Shown here: positions 55,208-64,000 of the stretch, in pieces | Layout of the letters: each line of letters opens with the position of its first letter | How positions within the stretch are numbered: the stretch's first letter is position 1 | DNA from: Perkinsus olseni | Lineage: Eukaryota; Perkinsozoa; Perkinsida; Perkinsidae | Reading direction: 5' to 3' | DNA: 64,000 nucleotides | NCBI GenBank assembly: GCA_013115135.1 | Contig: JABANP010000164.1 | Coordinates: forward strand, 38,362 to 102,361 | Notes under the pieces: generated by a model | The model's input: only the letters and a program-made list of their open reading frames with translations | Told to the model about the DNA's origin: nothing | Databases searched by the model: none | Program-made: the position numbers and the translations under genes

Positions 55208-56665
55208 TTAGGTGAGGTCGACATCATTAACCTGATTCTCGGCACTGGGGGCCATGATCTCCTTGACCTGACGAGAATACGCTCGAGGTACCCTTGGACG
55301 ATTCTACAGTAGGCCACCTTGCAGAGCATCTCTGTCTTCCAAGCATCCAGTCTGGTCACAGAATCGTATCTGTTCACGTGAGCACATATCCATACCATCT
55401 CTTCCCAAACTCATCCTACTTGTGTAGTGCATCGACGAAGGCATCAACATCATTGTTCGAGAAAGCCTGAGTGATATCCTGCAGCAGCTCCCCTTCGCGC
55501 GAGGTTGCCAGTCGGGGATCTTCCGATATATACCTACTCCCCACCAAATCACCAACGGCCCTTCGCCCGGACCTCTCACCTTTCCACTGCTATACTGGCA
55601 GTGACGGGATCGCCAGCGCACATCCACATGATGCCCGCCTTCAAGAAGTGCTCCCGAGCGCCAAACTGGAGCATCGAATTATGCAAAGCCTTTTCCCCTA
55701 TCAAAATCCGTCCAATCAGAGGCGGTCACGAGGACGGCAACGGACCTTCCTTTTCGAATATCTTGGCGGCGTCTTCGTACTTCCCAACCTCAGCGGACAG
55801 CTCAGCCACCTTGAGCATGCACTGGGAATGAGGCGCCTTGCTGTACCTAACTCGAGGGGGATGCCGCACGGCCAGTGGGGCCTGATCTCTTACTCGTCCA
55901 TCTCAAACATGTCGGCCGCTTTCTTGTAGTAGGCCAGGGCCTCCTCAGACTTCACATCGATATCCTCCTCGGACATCTCGGCAACTGCACGCATGCACAT
56001 CACAGAACGCCTGGAACGCTGCCCCCCCACACTACTGGTTCGTAGTATCTTCCCTCCCGCTTGGAATCGACCAGCCGAACTGTATATCTTCACAGCGTGT
56101 TCGTACCTTACCGTGGAGTCCCCGAATCGCCAACTTTATCCATCCCTCACTAGTCCTGCAACCACTACTAATACTTGAGCACTTATATCCAGCAAGGGAC
56201 ATGCGCGCCTCAAATTATGGCGAATGTAAGCCAGTGCGCTCTATCCTTGCGAGCGCGCTACTACTACCACTACTACCATGTTATAGCATCCTTAATTCTC
56301 TCAGCCCGCCTGAAGGCGTTGCCGGCCTCCTCGTAGTAGTGTGCCTCGTCAGAAGCCGAGCCGTACTTACCCATCATCTCCCCGGCCAGGACCTGACACA
56401 ACTGTCACAAACAGCGAGGGAGAAGGGCGAGGGCTCACCAGAGTCTCGGCAGCCCTGTTCCAGTCCTTGGCGAGTTTAAACTGGTTGGCGGCGTTCTTGT
56501 ATAAATCGGCAGCCTCATCATAACTCGGCCCTCCACCGAGGAAAGAGAAGAGACCCTTCGACTAAAAAAGCGGCATTTTTCCAGTGGGAAGAGAATGACA
56601 GCCATTACGCCTTGGGCCTTCTTCTCGGCTTCCTTTATCATATCTTCAGCCTGTTGGACACTCAT
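55208..56665 (-). CDS. Alpha-SNAP, NSF attachment protein
   Basis: Alpha-SNAP recruits NSF to SNARE complexes for disassembly after membrane fusion. Start at 56665: MSVQQAEDMIKEAEKKAQG, the usual N-terminal helix. Then FLGGGPSYDEAADLYKNAAN with QFKLAKDWNRAAET, the strongly conserved first TPR-like repeat; AHYYEEAGNAFRRAERIKDA near 56.3 kb; further helices at 55.5-56.0 kb (SEEALAYYKKAADMFEMDE; ALHNSMLQFGAREHFLKAGI); ELLQDITQAFSNNDVDAFVD; and the final exons YDSVTRLDAWKTEMLCK and VKEIMAPSAENQVNDVDLT with stop TAA at 55208. The YDS..RLD.WKT..L motif is diagnostic. Introns are short GT-AG; the two last are 49 and 51 nt. Several middle junctions are approximate. Confidence 0.9.
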
Positions 56666-56819
56666 ATCACGTAAAAAATACACTGACCAGCGGCAGCGGT
56701 CTCCCCGAGAATTGAACCAAACAAAAACAGAGAACCGAGAAGGAAAGGTTATAAAAATTTGATAACATACGGAGCCTACTGCAACGACGACTGGCCTGGG
56801 ATGCCGAGTCGACCTTCTG

Positions 56820-57480
56820 ATGAGTCACAAGACTACTACTAGAAATCGGTGTTACGTCGAGGAATGCGACAAGTTCGACCAGTGGGGCCCGCCCAAGATT
56901 CATGTCTCATGAAGAATGGATGGTTGCCAAAGTCGACGGACATGATAGAAGCATCGGGGTCCGTGGTGGCGTTCCTGACTGCCGACGTGAGTGTCTGTTT
57001 ATTAACATGTACATGGGGCCTCCCAAGCCCTAGGCGTTGACACAGCAACTCGGTATGTGTACGGATACGCCTGGGGTCAGCCGAGGCCAACAACGATAAG
57101 AACTGAAAGGGAGATGCGTTCAAGCCGGTGACCGGTGGTATCACTTACCCTTTCCTCATCCTCGGCGAGGAGGTTGTTAGGAGTAGCATCGCCGTGGATG
57201 GTGCCCCTACAGATCTGATCAAGCAAGGCGCTTCTGAGGAGCTCGCTGCTGATGGCCTTGTCGCTGTCGGGCTTCTCCGTAGTGGCGATCACTCTCAACT
57301 CCTCGCTGGCCGACACGATCTTCTCGGCCGTCGGGAGCTCTTCAAACTCGTCGGAGAATTCATCGGTCTCTTCGACCGGAGCTCTCGGGAGGGTTACTCT
57401 CCTTCTCGAATGCAGTCTGAGTTGCCATTAGACGCTGGGCTCACGAGAACTGCACGCGGGAACAAGACCGATCATGCCGA
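56820..57480 (-). CDS. Unknown protein, multi-exon
   Basis: The minus strand near 57.37-57.15 kb encodes EETDEFSDEFEELPTAEKIV, followed by SEELRVIATTEKPDSDKAIS, SSELLRSALLDQICRGTIHG and AEDEER, ended by a GTAAGT donor. A second exon near 57.0-56.87 kb gives SAVRNATTDPDASIMSVDFG with NHPFFMRHESWAGPTGRT. The first exon upstream of 57.38 kb is unclear. Acidic N-terminus, no recognised domain. Confidence 0.4.
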
Positions 57481-57669
57481 TGCGGACATAGTAACCTGAC
57501 GCCATCACTGCGTGTATGCTACCCTATGTTACATTTAAAGATGTTCAGCAGGCGGCTTTCGAGGTTCGGGGCTGCCAACACCAAAAGCATCGTTATCGCG
57601 CTTTAACTTATCCTACTATACTGAGTTCCAAAAAAGATGTCCTCGAAGATCGGAAAATAAGATCGCGAG

Positions 57670-57760
57670 GCGAAGGCGCGACGCGTTCAAGCAAAGCACC
57701 CGGGTTCGATTCCCAATGAGCGTATTTTGATTTTCTTTCTTATTCTATTTTTCGCGAAGT
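57670..57760 (+). other. tRNA 3'-half-like sequence
   Basis: CACCCGGGTTCGATTCCCAA (about 57697-57716) fits a T-loop/B-box exactly and is followed by GCGTATTTTG and more T-runs like a Pol III terminator. I searched the preceding 100 bp for a D-arm, anticodon arm and 5' acceptor strand and found none, so it is a fragment of the same family as the T-arm introns, or an intron of an unresolved gene. Confidence 0.45.
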
Positions 57761-57888
57761 TGCGCTTTAAAGTGTTTCAACGTTACAAAACGGAAGCAAA
57801 CACTGTCAAATACCTTTGAGACCACTCCTGACGCTACTCGTGACGCGGTAGCTTGCACGTCAGTGACACGAGGTCACGTCCCGGTAAA

Positions 57889-58095
57889 ATGGGCGATGAT
57901 GACGTCGGCTGCGGCTGTCCACAGACAAGATATGAGACTGCGGCGTTGTTGGTTGTATACATTCTGTTAGAGCTTATTGTTAATTTGAATATCTTTCTGT
58001 ACCCTCTCATGACGCTCCGTGACCATCTCGGACCAGAGCAGCCTCGAGACAACGAGCTGCGCTTCTTTTTACCAACTGATGATGCATCAGTATGA
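57889..58095 (+). CDS. Small single-span membrane protein, putative
   Basis: Open frame MGDDDVGCGCPQTRYETAAL followed by a strongly hydrophobic segment (LVVYILLELIVNLNIFLYPL) and a charged tail ending DDASV then stop at 58095. The ATG at 57853 is an alternative start. It may be a first exon of a larger gene; no homology is claimed. Confidence 0.35.
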   Translation: MGDDDVGCGCPQTRYETAALLVVYILLELIVNLNIFLYPLMTLRDHLGPEQPRDNELRFFLPTDDASV

Positions 58096-58107
58096 AGCGA
58101 TCAACTA

Positions 58108-59483
58108 TTGCCGCTAACGAATGGTGTAACTCAGGCCCTCGACGTGCTTAACACGAGAAAGGTGGACAGCGGAAGCTCAGATGCTTCAACGGCGACTGAA
58201 TCGGTCCACAGTAGCAGGCATGGTAAGGCAGCCTGCTCAAAGAGCCTCGGTAGACCCGGTCAGGTCCCCACTATGCTATCGACGCCATCGTGCTGTGTAA
58301 CGAGGATGAGAAGTCCTCACTGGCCCTGGACGCTGCCAAGGAGATGCTGCAGGACTGGTCGCCGCGTGACGCCGATCGACCTCGCGGGAACTACCGTGGG
58401 AAGCCCATTCATCAGCTTTCGGCGGACTTGCTCTTCCTCCCAGAAGTTCGCATCATCCACTTGTGTACCATGTCCGCGGTCGTGTCCGATTCGGCAAGGC
58501 TGGGCTTCGCCGATTGTATCACATCGTGTGGATGCACTGCCAAGTTCACTAACATCATCTCATCGTGGAAGATTCCCGTCGACGTGCGGGTCCAGGTAGG
58601 CTCGAAGTGGTACTCGTTCGAGCTACCTTGATGCCTTCTCGCCAGTCCGTCGTCCCAACTTTCTCTACTCTCCAAGAAGTGCTTCATTCACCAAGAAGGG
58701 TGAGTTTCGGCAACTACCAGCAATAAATCCACTTTGCATCGCCTCGAGGTTGTCGTCTCCCCGCTTGCTGTTTACCACGGCCCAAGCTCCTCCAAGCAGC
58801 TGCATCACTCTAAGCTCCTCGACTCGATCATTCGACAGACGCTTACGCTGGCTGAGGGTCTTCAACCGCCACCGCAGCAGTCTGCGGATTCTGGTGAGGC
58901 CTCGCAGCCTCTCTCTGGTTAATTCATGAACTTGTGTGATATCCTCAGAATCTCCCTGGGCCGTTCCTGAGGAAGAAAACTCGCCGCCTCGAGAGGAGCG
59001 CTACAGAGCGGTGAGGGTCTCGGGTTCAATCCCAAGCATTGTCACTTCTCTGCGTGAAATTCAGGTACTGCTTCTTGCAAGCGAAAAGTGGGAGCCCGTA
59101 GTCGACTGGGGCGTCCGTCTGGCGAAGCTCGGCGAGTCCATCAGAGTCGTCCACTTCATCCGAGGGCCCGACGTCCCATCTCAGTCGGCTGAGATGCAAC
59201 TAATGGCTCGGCGACGGGTGAGCTGGTCTGATCAATCATCAGCCCCTCAGGAGCATCTCAGGCACGCATCATAGACCCGTCAGTTCCCTTCGACATTCAC
59301 GTCGTTCGTATTGATCCGGGAGAGTTTCTGACCAAAGTCGTGGAGCTCTCGAAGAAGACGGAATTTTTAGTCGTTGGCGACTCGGGAAGGGTCCAGACGC
59401 GGCATAGAGACATCGTGAGGAGGCCTCGGTCGCGGCATCAGTCCAGCACTCAGGCCTCGTCAGATTCTGCAAGCCCAGTGTGA
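58108..59483 (+). CDS. Universal-stress-protein-like (HUP fold) repeats, multi-exon
   Basis: Three successive segments share an alpha/beta layout like USP domains. The first: YAIDAIVLCNEDEKSSLALD, VRIIHLCTMSAVVSDSARL and KFTNIISSWKIPVDVRVQVG (58274-58610). The second: VVVSPLAVYHGPSSSKQLHH (from about 58740). The third: VLLLASEKWEPVVDWGVRLA with SIRVVHFIRG, ARIIDPSVPFDIHVVRIDPG and KKTEFLVVGDSG (59065-59370). Two introns in the last part are clear: 59011-59064 (with a T-arm) and 59218-59261 (44 nt). The stop is TGA at 59481-59483. USPs bind ATP or act in stress responses; the G-2x-G-9x-G nucleotide motif is not evident. The assignment is by fold-like pattern only. Junctions between segments one and two are uncertain. 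Confidence 0.45.
59011..59064 (+). other. Intron with tRNA T-arm core (USP-like gene)
   Basis: 54 nt, GTGAGG ... GAAATTCAG, splicing EERYRA to VLLLASEKW in frame. The core GTCTCGGGTTCAATCCCAAG has a T-loop TTCAATC in the same position as in the COPI-associated gene's first intron (GTCTCGGGTTCGAACCCC). Confidence 0.87.
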
Positions 59484-59630
59484 CGTCATCCTTGCACGAA
59501 GTGTGATACCGCCAGCAGCGAGGGCCATCACCGATATGGTGGTAGGCGTCGGGGCTAGAGACGCAGAGGTGAACGCCCTTTGACGCTATCTGTGCGTTGA
59601 TGGAATCTGCTTGTACCGTTTCAGGGAGCC

Positions 59631-60409
59631 ATGAACGCCCTTGGACTGGCGTATCGTATCGCTGAAATCTCGGAGTGTGCTGCTGCTGTTAACGTGGCAG
59701 GAGTTTTTGTAAGACATGGAGAGGAGAATCTTCTGTGTTGCGTACACTCGGTTAAGGTTCCCGTTGTTATGCACGCTGACAGCATGTTGAAGGGCCAGTG
59801 GCAGATGGATCGCCGCGCCGTGCTAGTCAACGGAACCACCAGTAGGTCGTCCTGCCATTCAGATCGCCGTATGAGTCTGTATTAGGTACTGCCATCTTGC
59901 ATCGTGTTGAACAGTTTGTTGCCTGCCACCGGACTGATACTGTTTCCTTCCATCTTGAGATGGGCGGCTACAGTGATAGTCTCCAAGTGGCGCACCGTCT
60001 TCTTCTCCGGGCTGCAACGGGTAAGCTCCTCGCGTTCGAGTGGCAGCTCCTACCAAAACCCGAACTTTTATTTCCCCATTCCCCATTCACACCTTCCGCT
60101 ATAGTGTCTGTCTCTTCAGCCGACTCGCAAGAGAGTCATACTCCTCCGTTGCTGTTCGTGGGCACCGGTAGCGCTGCCACTGCCGGCCAGCTCGGAAGTG
60201 TAGTCGAGTACCTCACGAGGCCCGATAAAGGTAACTTCAAGGTGGCTTCACCAGAAGCACATCTGCTGTTCTCAGGGGACCGTAGTGTACACTCCACCAC
60301 AGTTGCCATTGCCAAATGCAAGCGCTGTGACGTTGCCTGCGTCGAGCCCAAAGTTGAAGATTTTATGAAGAAAGTGACTTGGAACACTTCCACCGAAACT
60401 TACGTATAA
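59631..60409 (+). CDS. Unknown conserved-looking protein, 2-3 exons
   Basis: Starts MNALGLAYRIAEISECAAAV, with VFVRHGEENLLCCVHSVKVP and VLVNGTTS. A 44-nt intron (about 59848-59891) leads to TAILHRVEQFVACHRTDTVS with HLEMGGYSDSLQVAHRLLLR. A possible intron, GTAAGC ... CCGCTATAG (about 60019-60104), precedes VSVSSADSQESHTPPLLFVG with TGSAATAGQLGSVVEYLTRP. The end CKRCDVACVEPKVEDFMKKV ... ETYV has a stop at 60409. Mixed alpha/beta composition, no signal peptide. I do not recognise a family. Confidence 0.5.
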
Positions 60410-60831
60410 GTTACCATTTTAGTCATTTTGTCGTTTCTGCCGCACCTGTCGGCACAACTCACTCAGCGAGGTTTGGCCAGCCCAAATGTCATCTCGGCCG
60501 ATTCCCAAGTTTTTCATAGAACGTACAGGAAATGCCTTTAAGAGGATGTTCGACTGCATTTGGTTGATCGTTGTTGAACTCGCGGTTTTAGATGGATGTA
60601 AATGCAGCGAGTACGTTTCTATATTGTCTGTGTGTCGTGCTAGTAGTGAGAGAGTGGATCTGAGTTGGAGGCACGCTCGAAAGTAGAAGGTCAGAGATTG
60701 CTAGTGCCAGGTTCGGGGCCCCGCACGGAACAGGCAAGCGAAGACTTAGCAGGGCCTCGAACTACTGGGGCGAGCGCGGCGGTGCCGCGCAAAAGTAAAC
60801 TTCCGATCATAGCCGGCACTCTAACTCCGCC

Positions 60832-61920
60832 ATGAAGCGTTCTATGATGATACTCTTCGCTATCGCGAGCTCCCTACTGTCGGTTACTGATGGTGCGGCA
60901 GGTGAACAGCATGAGGAGTTGAAACGCCAGACGAAGACAAGTCAGTTACACCGTGTTGAAGAGTCTGATCTGCCGTCGGGTCTTTACGAGGCAGTGGAGA
61001 ATGAGACCAGCAGGGTCATCTGCGATACTCTCCGTAGCCTCACTGGCTTCGACATGGTCGTCGGAAACTCTCCCGATGGGCAGACTATTCAACTTGCTGC
61101 TCGTGGTGATGGATGGAACGAGACAATGCCGGAAGCAGTTCTGCCTTTGAAGTTCAAGGGGCGGGACCTTATTCACATCGGAGGAGAGGGTTATGCCCGA
61201 TGCTCATATTTCGAGAGATTAGAACCCGGCTCTAGTCATCTCTGGGCCTTCATATGGAGGATCAATCAAAAGCTGGGCCTAGTGTCCACGAACCCCTACA
61301 AATCTCTCATATTCTGCAAGAAACCCGAGAGGGAGGACGTGATGGCTTGTTTGGACCCGATTCGGATACCGAAACCGCGTGGATGCGGACATTTCTTCAC
61401 TCAAACGAAGACTAATAGGCCGGTCGCTGCAGCTCAGAAAGGGAAGCTCGCCTCCAGAAAAAGAACTGCCGAGAAGGCGCCAATTCTCAAGCCTGCCAAG
61501 AAACGGCAGGTGATCGGCGAAGGCTCAGTATCTTCTGGGGCTGCCGGATCGTTGATCAAGATAGAGGATGGGCGTTACCTTTCGAACGAGGCATCTTTCC
61601 TCGCTAAGGTTACCATCTCAACCGACACCGAGAGCAAGCGTAGGTCCGGCACCTTCGAAATCATGGACGACGACAGGCCGGTCGTCCTGCCCAATTTCGA
61701 CTGGGTGGTGGATGCCGGCTTCAGGTGTCTCCGCCCTGAGTTGACGGACCCAGAAGCGCCACACTTCCTCATCAAGAGAACCTTCGGTGCCGCGACTTTT
61801 CCGATTTCACCGGACTCGATTTATATCTGTGAACTCGGCGTAGATAGGATATGGCTGGTGATCTCGAGTGGGGCCCACGGTCCTCAGCATCTTTTAGTTC
61901 TGACTAAGGACAGGCAATGA
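60832..61920 (+). CDS. Secreted protein with basic linker, unknown
   Basis: Single-exon frame of 362 codons. The first residues, MKRSMMILFAIASSLLSVTD, are a classical signal peptide with likely cleavage after DGAAG. The mature part has two globular-looking halves: ICDTLRSLTGFDMVVGNSPD ... WAFIWRINQKLGLVSTNPYK, and FDWVVDAGFRCLRPELTDPE ... LGVDRIWLVISSG. They are joined by a strongly basic stretch (about residues 195-235: QKGKLASRKRTAEKAPILKP, AKKRQV) that looks like a bipartite nuclear localisation signal or a proteolytic hinge. Cysteines are few. No transmembrane segment follows. The promoter side (60687-60831) has no obvious signal. Possible roles include a secreted effector or a surface protein; neither can be shown from sequence. 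Confidence 0.75.
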   Translation: MKRSMMILFAIASSLLSVTDGAAGEQHEELKRQTKTSQLHRVEESDLPSGLYEAVENETSRVICDTLRSLTGFDMVVGNSPDGQTIQLAARGDGWNETMPEAVLPLKFKGRDLIHIGGEGYARCSYFERLEPGSSHLWAFIWRINQKLGLVSTNPYKSLIFCKKPEREDVMACLDPIRIPKPRGCGHFFTQTKTNRPVAAAQKGKLASRKRTAEKAPILKPAKKRQVIGEGSVSSGAAGSLIKIEDGRYLSNEASFLAKVTISTDTESKRRSGTFEIMDDDRPVVLPNFDWVVDAGFRCLRPELTDPEAPHFLIKRTFGAATFPISPDSIYICELGVDRIWLVISSGAHGPQHLLVLTKDRQ

Positions 61921-62959
61921 CTCCCTTCAACCTTCACTCGAGTTGGGTAACTAAACAGTTACAACAATGCTGCTGTATCGAGTACATCTTTCACATGCGC
62001 ATGTGAATATTGGTAGCAATTCATGGGTGCTGCTGTGACGTTTTGCTGTGTGTTTATTGTCCCCTCGTTGTGTTAAGAGTCGCATATATTCAACAGGATA
62101 GCCGCTTCGAACCACGGCGTGAAGTTAGGGAACCTAGAACCAGGCAGATAGAGTCTTTCTGTTACCGTCACACTCGCAGACATCACACTCACGTGTAATG
62201 AGGGTTGTGTGATACACCCCTCATGATACAACCTGTATCAGACTCACGTGAGGTACAACCCTCAGTATGCGTTGTAACGGCGGTTGTCGTGTCTGAGACA
62301 GCGGTTCTGTTTTGTGATGGCAACACAGTTTTGGAATTGACATATCACGCAGTTCCCTAAGGTTGTTAAGTTATAAATCCAATCTTTAGCTGAATTCATG
62401 GCAATCCGCGGATTGGCTACTTCGTAGTCCGACTTATCTCATGAGAGATAAAGATAGGCCCGGAGGCTTCCGAACCTTCACCAACGTCTCTTGGTTCCAC
62501 TCGGTAGGCGCTATCGATATGTTTGTGCCCTTCTCACTTCGTATCACATCTGTCATCCAACGATCATATCACAATACTTACGACTGACAGCTTGGTTCAT
62601 ACCGAATGCGATTAGAGCCTAGCAATTCCCTTTTGAGGCCTCTGGGAGCCATGGGGTGTTGCCGAAGGCGAACAACTTTCGCTATTTCAGCGATGACTGC
62701 TGACCACTCCAGGGGCGCCCTTAGCGTCTTCTGCACCAGTACAGCCATGGTTCAGCCATGATGGCGGGCTCAGTCACACGAATGTTTTACTTTCAACGCG
62801 AGATGAACTAACGGCAGGAATGCAACATGCGTGAGACGATCGATGGTGATCGCTGATTTCTAAAGGAGCTCATCGTGATCATCAACACCGTCTTGTCTCG
62901 CCGGAACACCTTCACTCCCGCCAACCACATCGGCCTGATGTTCAACATATTTCCACCAA
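61921..62959. other. Intergenic, one inverted repeat
   Basis: No gene seen. An inverted repeat, TGAGGGTTGT ... ACAACCCTCA (about 62199-62264), contains further small palindromes (GTGATACACCCC, TGATACAACCTGTATCA). The right end may be 3' UTR of the minus-strand gene starting at 62960. Confidence 0.5.
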
Positions 62960-63720
62960 TCAACCATTCAGTTGGGGTCCTACTTCCGTATCAGCTATTC
63001 CTCCTTCGGATATCCTTAATGCCGTGTTAGTGAAGTTGCTCGCTAGCTCGCCTGCAGCGAGGCCGCCAATGAGGCCTCCAGCGATGGCGCCCACTATCTG
63101 TTCACCAGAACTCCGTTCATTCGATAGAGCACTCGAATCGCCTACTGGGATAGGTATGGCGGCCTGTCCTATACCACACCCTGCCAAACTCCCAAGTGCT
63201 CGGCTCGATGCTGATATACCAGCTTTGGAGATGTTCGTGACATGCGTGTGCTCGGAGATCTCTCCACTTAGCCGACGACCCGCGGACTCTTTGAACCTGC
63301 TTCTGTGATGGGAGAACGAAGGCTGGCTTGCTTACTCTCTTGCAAAGACGGTCGCCTCCACTCCGAATGTTGCGAGAGCTCCAGCGTGTCGGGCAGCACC
63401 TCCTCGTACCGCTCCAGCCAGTACTGCTGCAGCCTCGCGTGTTATTGCAGCGGAGGTTCGTGAAGCAGACGTCGCGGTTTCGCCGCTTTTCTGAAGGCAC
63501 TCAAGGAGCGATAGCGTTACATCCTTCCCTCACCGATGCACGACTCTCGGAAGCCGCAGCTGAGGACGCTGCCCGGTGTGGAGGTTCAGTGCAGGGCCTT
63601 GCAAGCCGAGCTGACTACAGGCTGTGTCTCTTCACGGACACCCTTACGCCGGTGTTGGAACCACCTCAAGTATTTGACTTTCGACGCCCCTGTCGAGTAT
63701 TCCGCGCCAGCTGAGATTCC
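62960..63720 (-). CDS. Ala/Gly-rich protein with glycine-zipper segment, multi-exon
   Basis: Minus-strand exons: SARLARPCTEPPHRAASSAA with ASESRAS; a 43-nt intron (GTGAGGG ... CCTTCAG); KSGETATSASRTSAAITREA with AVRGGAARHAGALATFGVEA; an intron starting GTAAGC; then SRFKESAGRRLSGEISEHTH, SRALGSLAGCGIGQAAIPIP, and IVGAIAGGLIGGLAAGELAS before stop at 62960. G...G...G spacing in the last segment is glycine-zipper-like and could insert in a membrane. More exons probably lie upstream beyond 63.7 kb. No family recognised. Confidence 0.5.
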
Positions 63721-63749
63721 CAGTGAGAATCCACAAGGCGAATAATTCC

Positions 63750-64000
63750 GAGTGTGACATCCAGCCGCCCGTCCATGCTTCGGCAGGCACTGACATCACA
63801 GAAGCAGCTCGGAAAGTTGAGTAGAGATCAGAGAGCTCTCACGTCCCGAGTCGGCTAGGCCCTCCCAGTATCCCAGTAAAGCGGCTTCGGATAGCCCTCT
63901 GACAGCGTTCACTCGCGAGATCGTTGCTGCATGGGAGCACTTCTCCCCGGCGAACTCGGCGTTATGGATACCCTCTGGAGAATGCTGCGCGGAGCTGCTC
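63750..64000. other. Window edge, unresolved
   Basis: Open segments on both strands but no start, motif or confident splice. Probably part of the gene on the minus strand or of one continuing beyond the window. Confidence 0.4.

Noticed and set aside
57128..57499. Plus-strand 123-codon frame as a gene
   Set aside because: It is the antisense shadow of minus-strand exons with clear acidic coding bias and a GTAAGT donor.
57661..57740. A complete tRNA gene at the T-arm plus T-run
   Set aside because: Only the T-arm and a terminator-like T-tract are present. No D-arm, anticodon arm or complementary 5' acceptor strand could be found upstream.

Overview
This is nuclear DNA of a flagellated protist. 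Genes are split by many short GT-AG introns, mostly 43-55 nt and some apparently 25-36 nt. Several encode axoneme proteins (CFAP57, the dynein p28 light chain DNALI1), so the organism makes motile flagellated cells. Exon/intron style, kelch and propeller families and the absence of any prokaryotic signal point to an alveolate, most probably Perkinsus. That name is inference, since no rRNA or organelle gene is present to settle it.

Layout. About 1-31 kb is gene-poor and repeat-rich: a coiled-coil gene (minus), a decayed second CFAP57 copy (minus, in two blocks at about 2.6-4.7 and 11.7-13 kb), an inverted pair of kelch genes lying between those blocks (4.7-6.0 minus, 9.3-11.0 plus), a 486-bp hAT-type MITE, a 75/78-bp minisatellite, a 153-bp direct repeat, many perfect palindromes, the intact-looking CFAP57 gene (18.2-27.1 kb, minus) and a GH47/EDEM mannosidase (27.8-31.0 kb, minus). 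About 32-64 kb is gene-dense: a Mei2-like RNA-binding protein, a membrane diacylglycerol kinase and a coiled-coil protein (all minus); an M3-peptidase-like gene with a degenerate zinc motif, a COPI-associated membrane protein, a GNAT acetyltransferase, DNALI1 and two tandem mpaB/Lcp-type oxygenases (all plus); a propeller-like protein, a kinesin and alpha-SNAP (minus); a universal-stress-like gene, a secreted basic protein and some unknowns.

Common themes are flagellar assembly (CFAP57, DNALI1, perhaps the kinesin), secretory traffic and ER quality control (EDEM, COPI-associated protein, alpha-SNAP) and lipid signalling (DGK). No operon-like logic is expected.

The most unusual signal is in the introns. 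At least six unrelated genes have a roughly 50-75 nt intron whose core is a tRNA T-arm/B-box (GGTTCGA-type loop with flanking G/C stem) followed by a T-rich tract, in both orientations relative to the host gene. A second intron-associated motif, AGCGGAGCGAAGC, recurs seven times, also in both orientations. Both look like families of mobile or copied introns (introner-like elements). Paralog comparison also shows that palindromes here arise by templated inverted insertion. All gene models are by-eye splice predictions; ends of multi-exon genes are approximate unless a start or stop is named.
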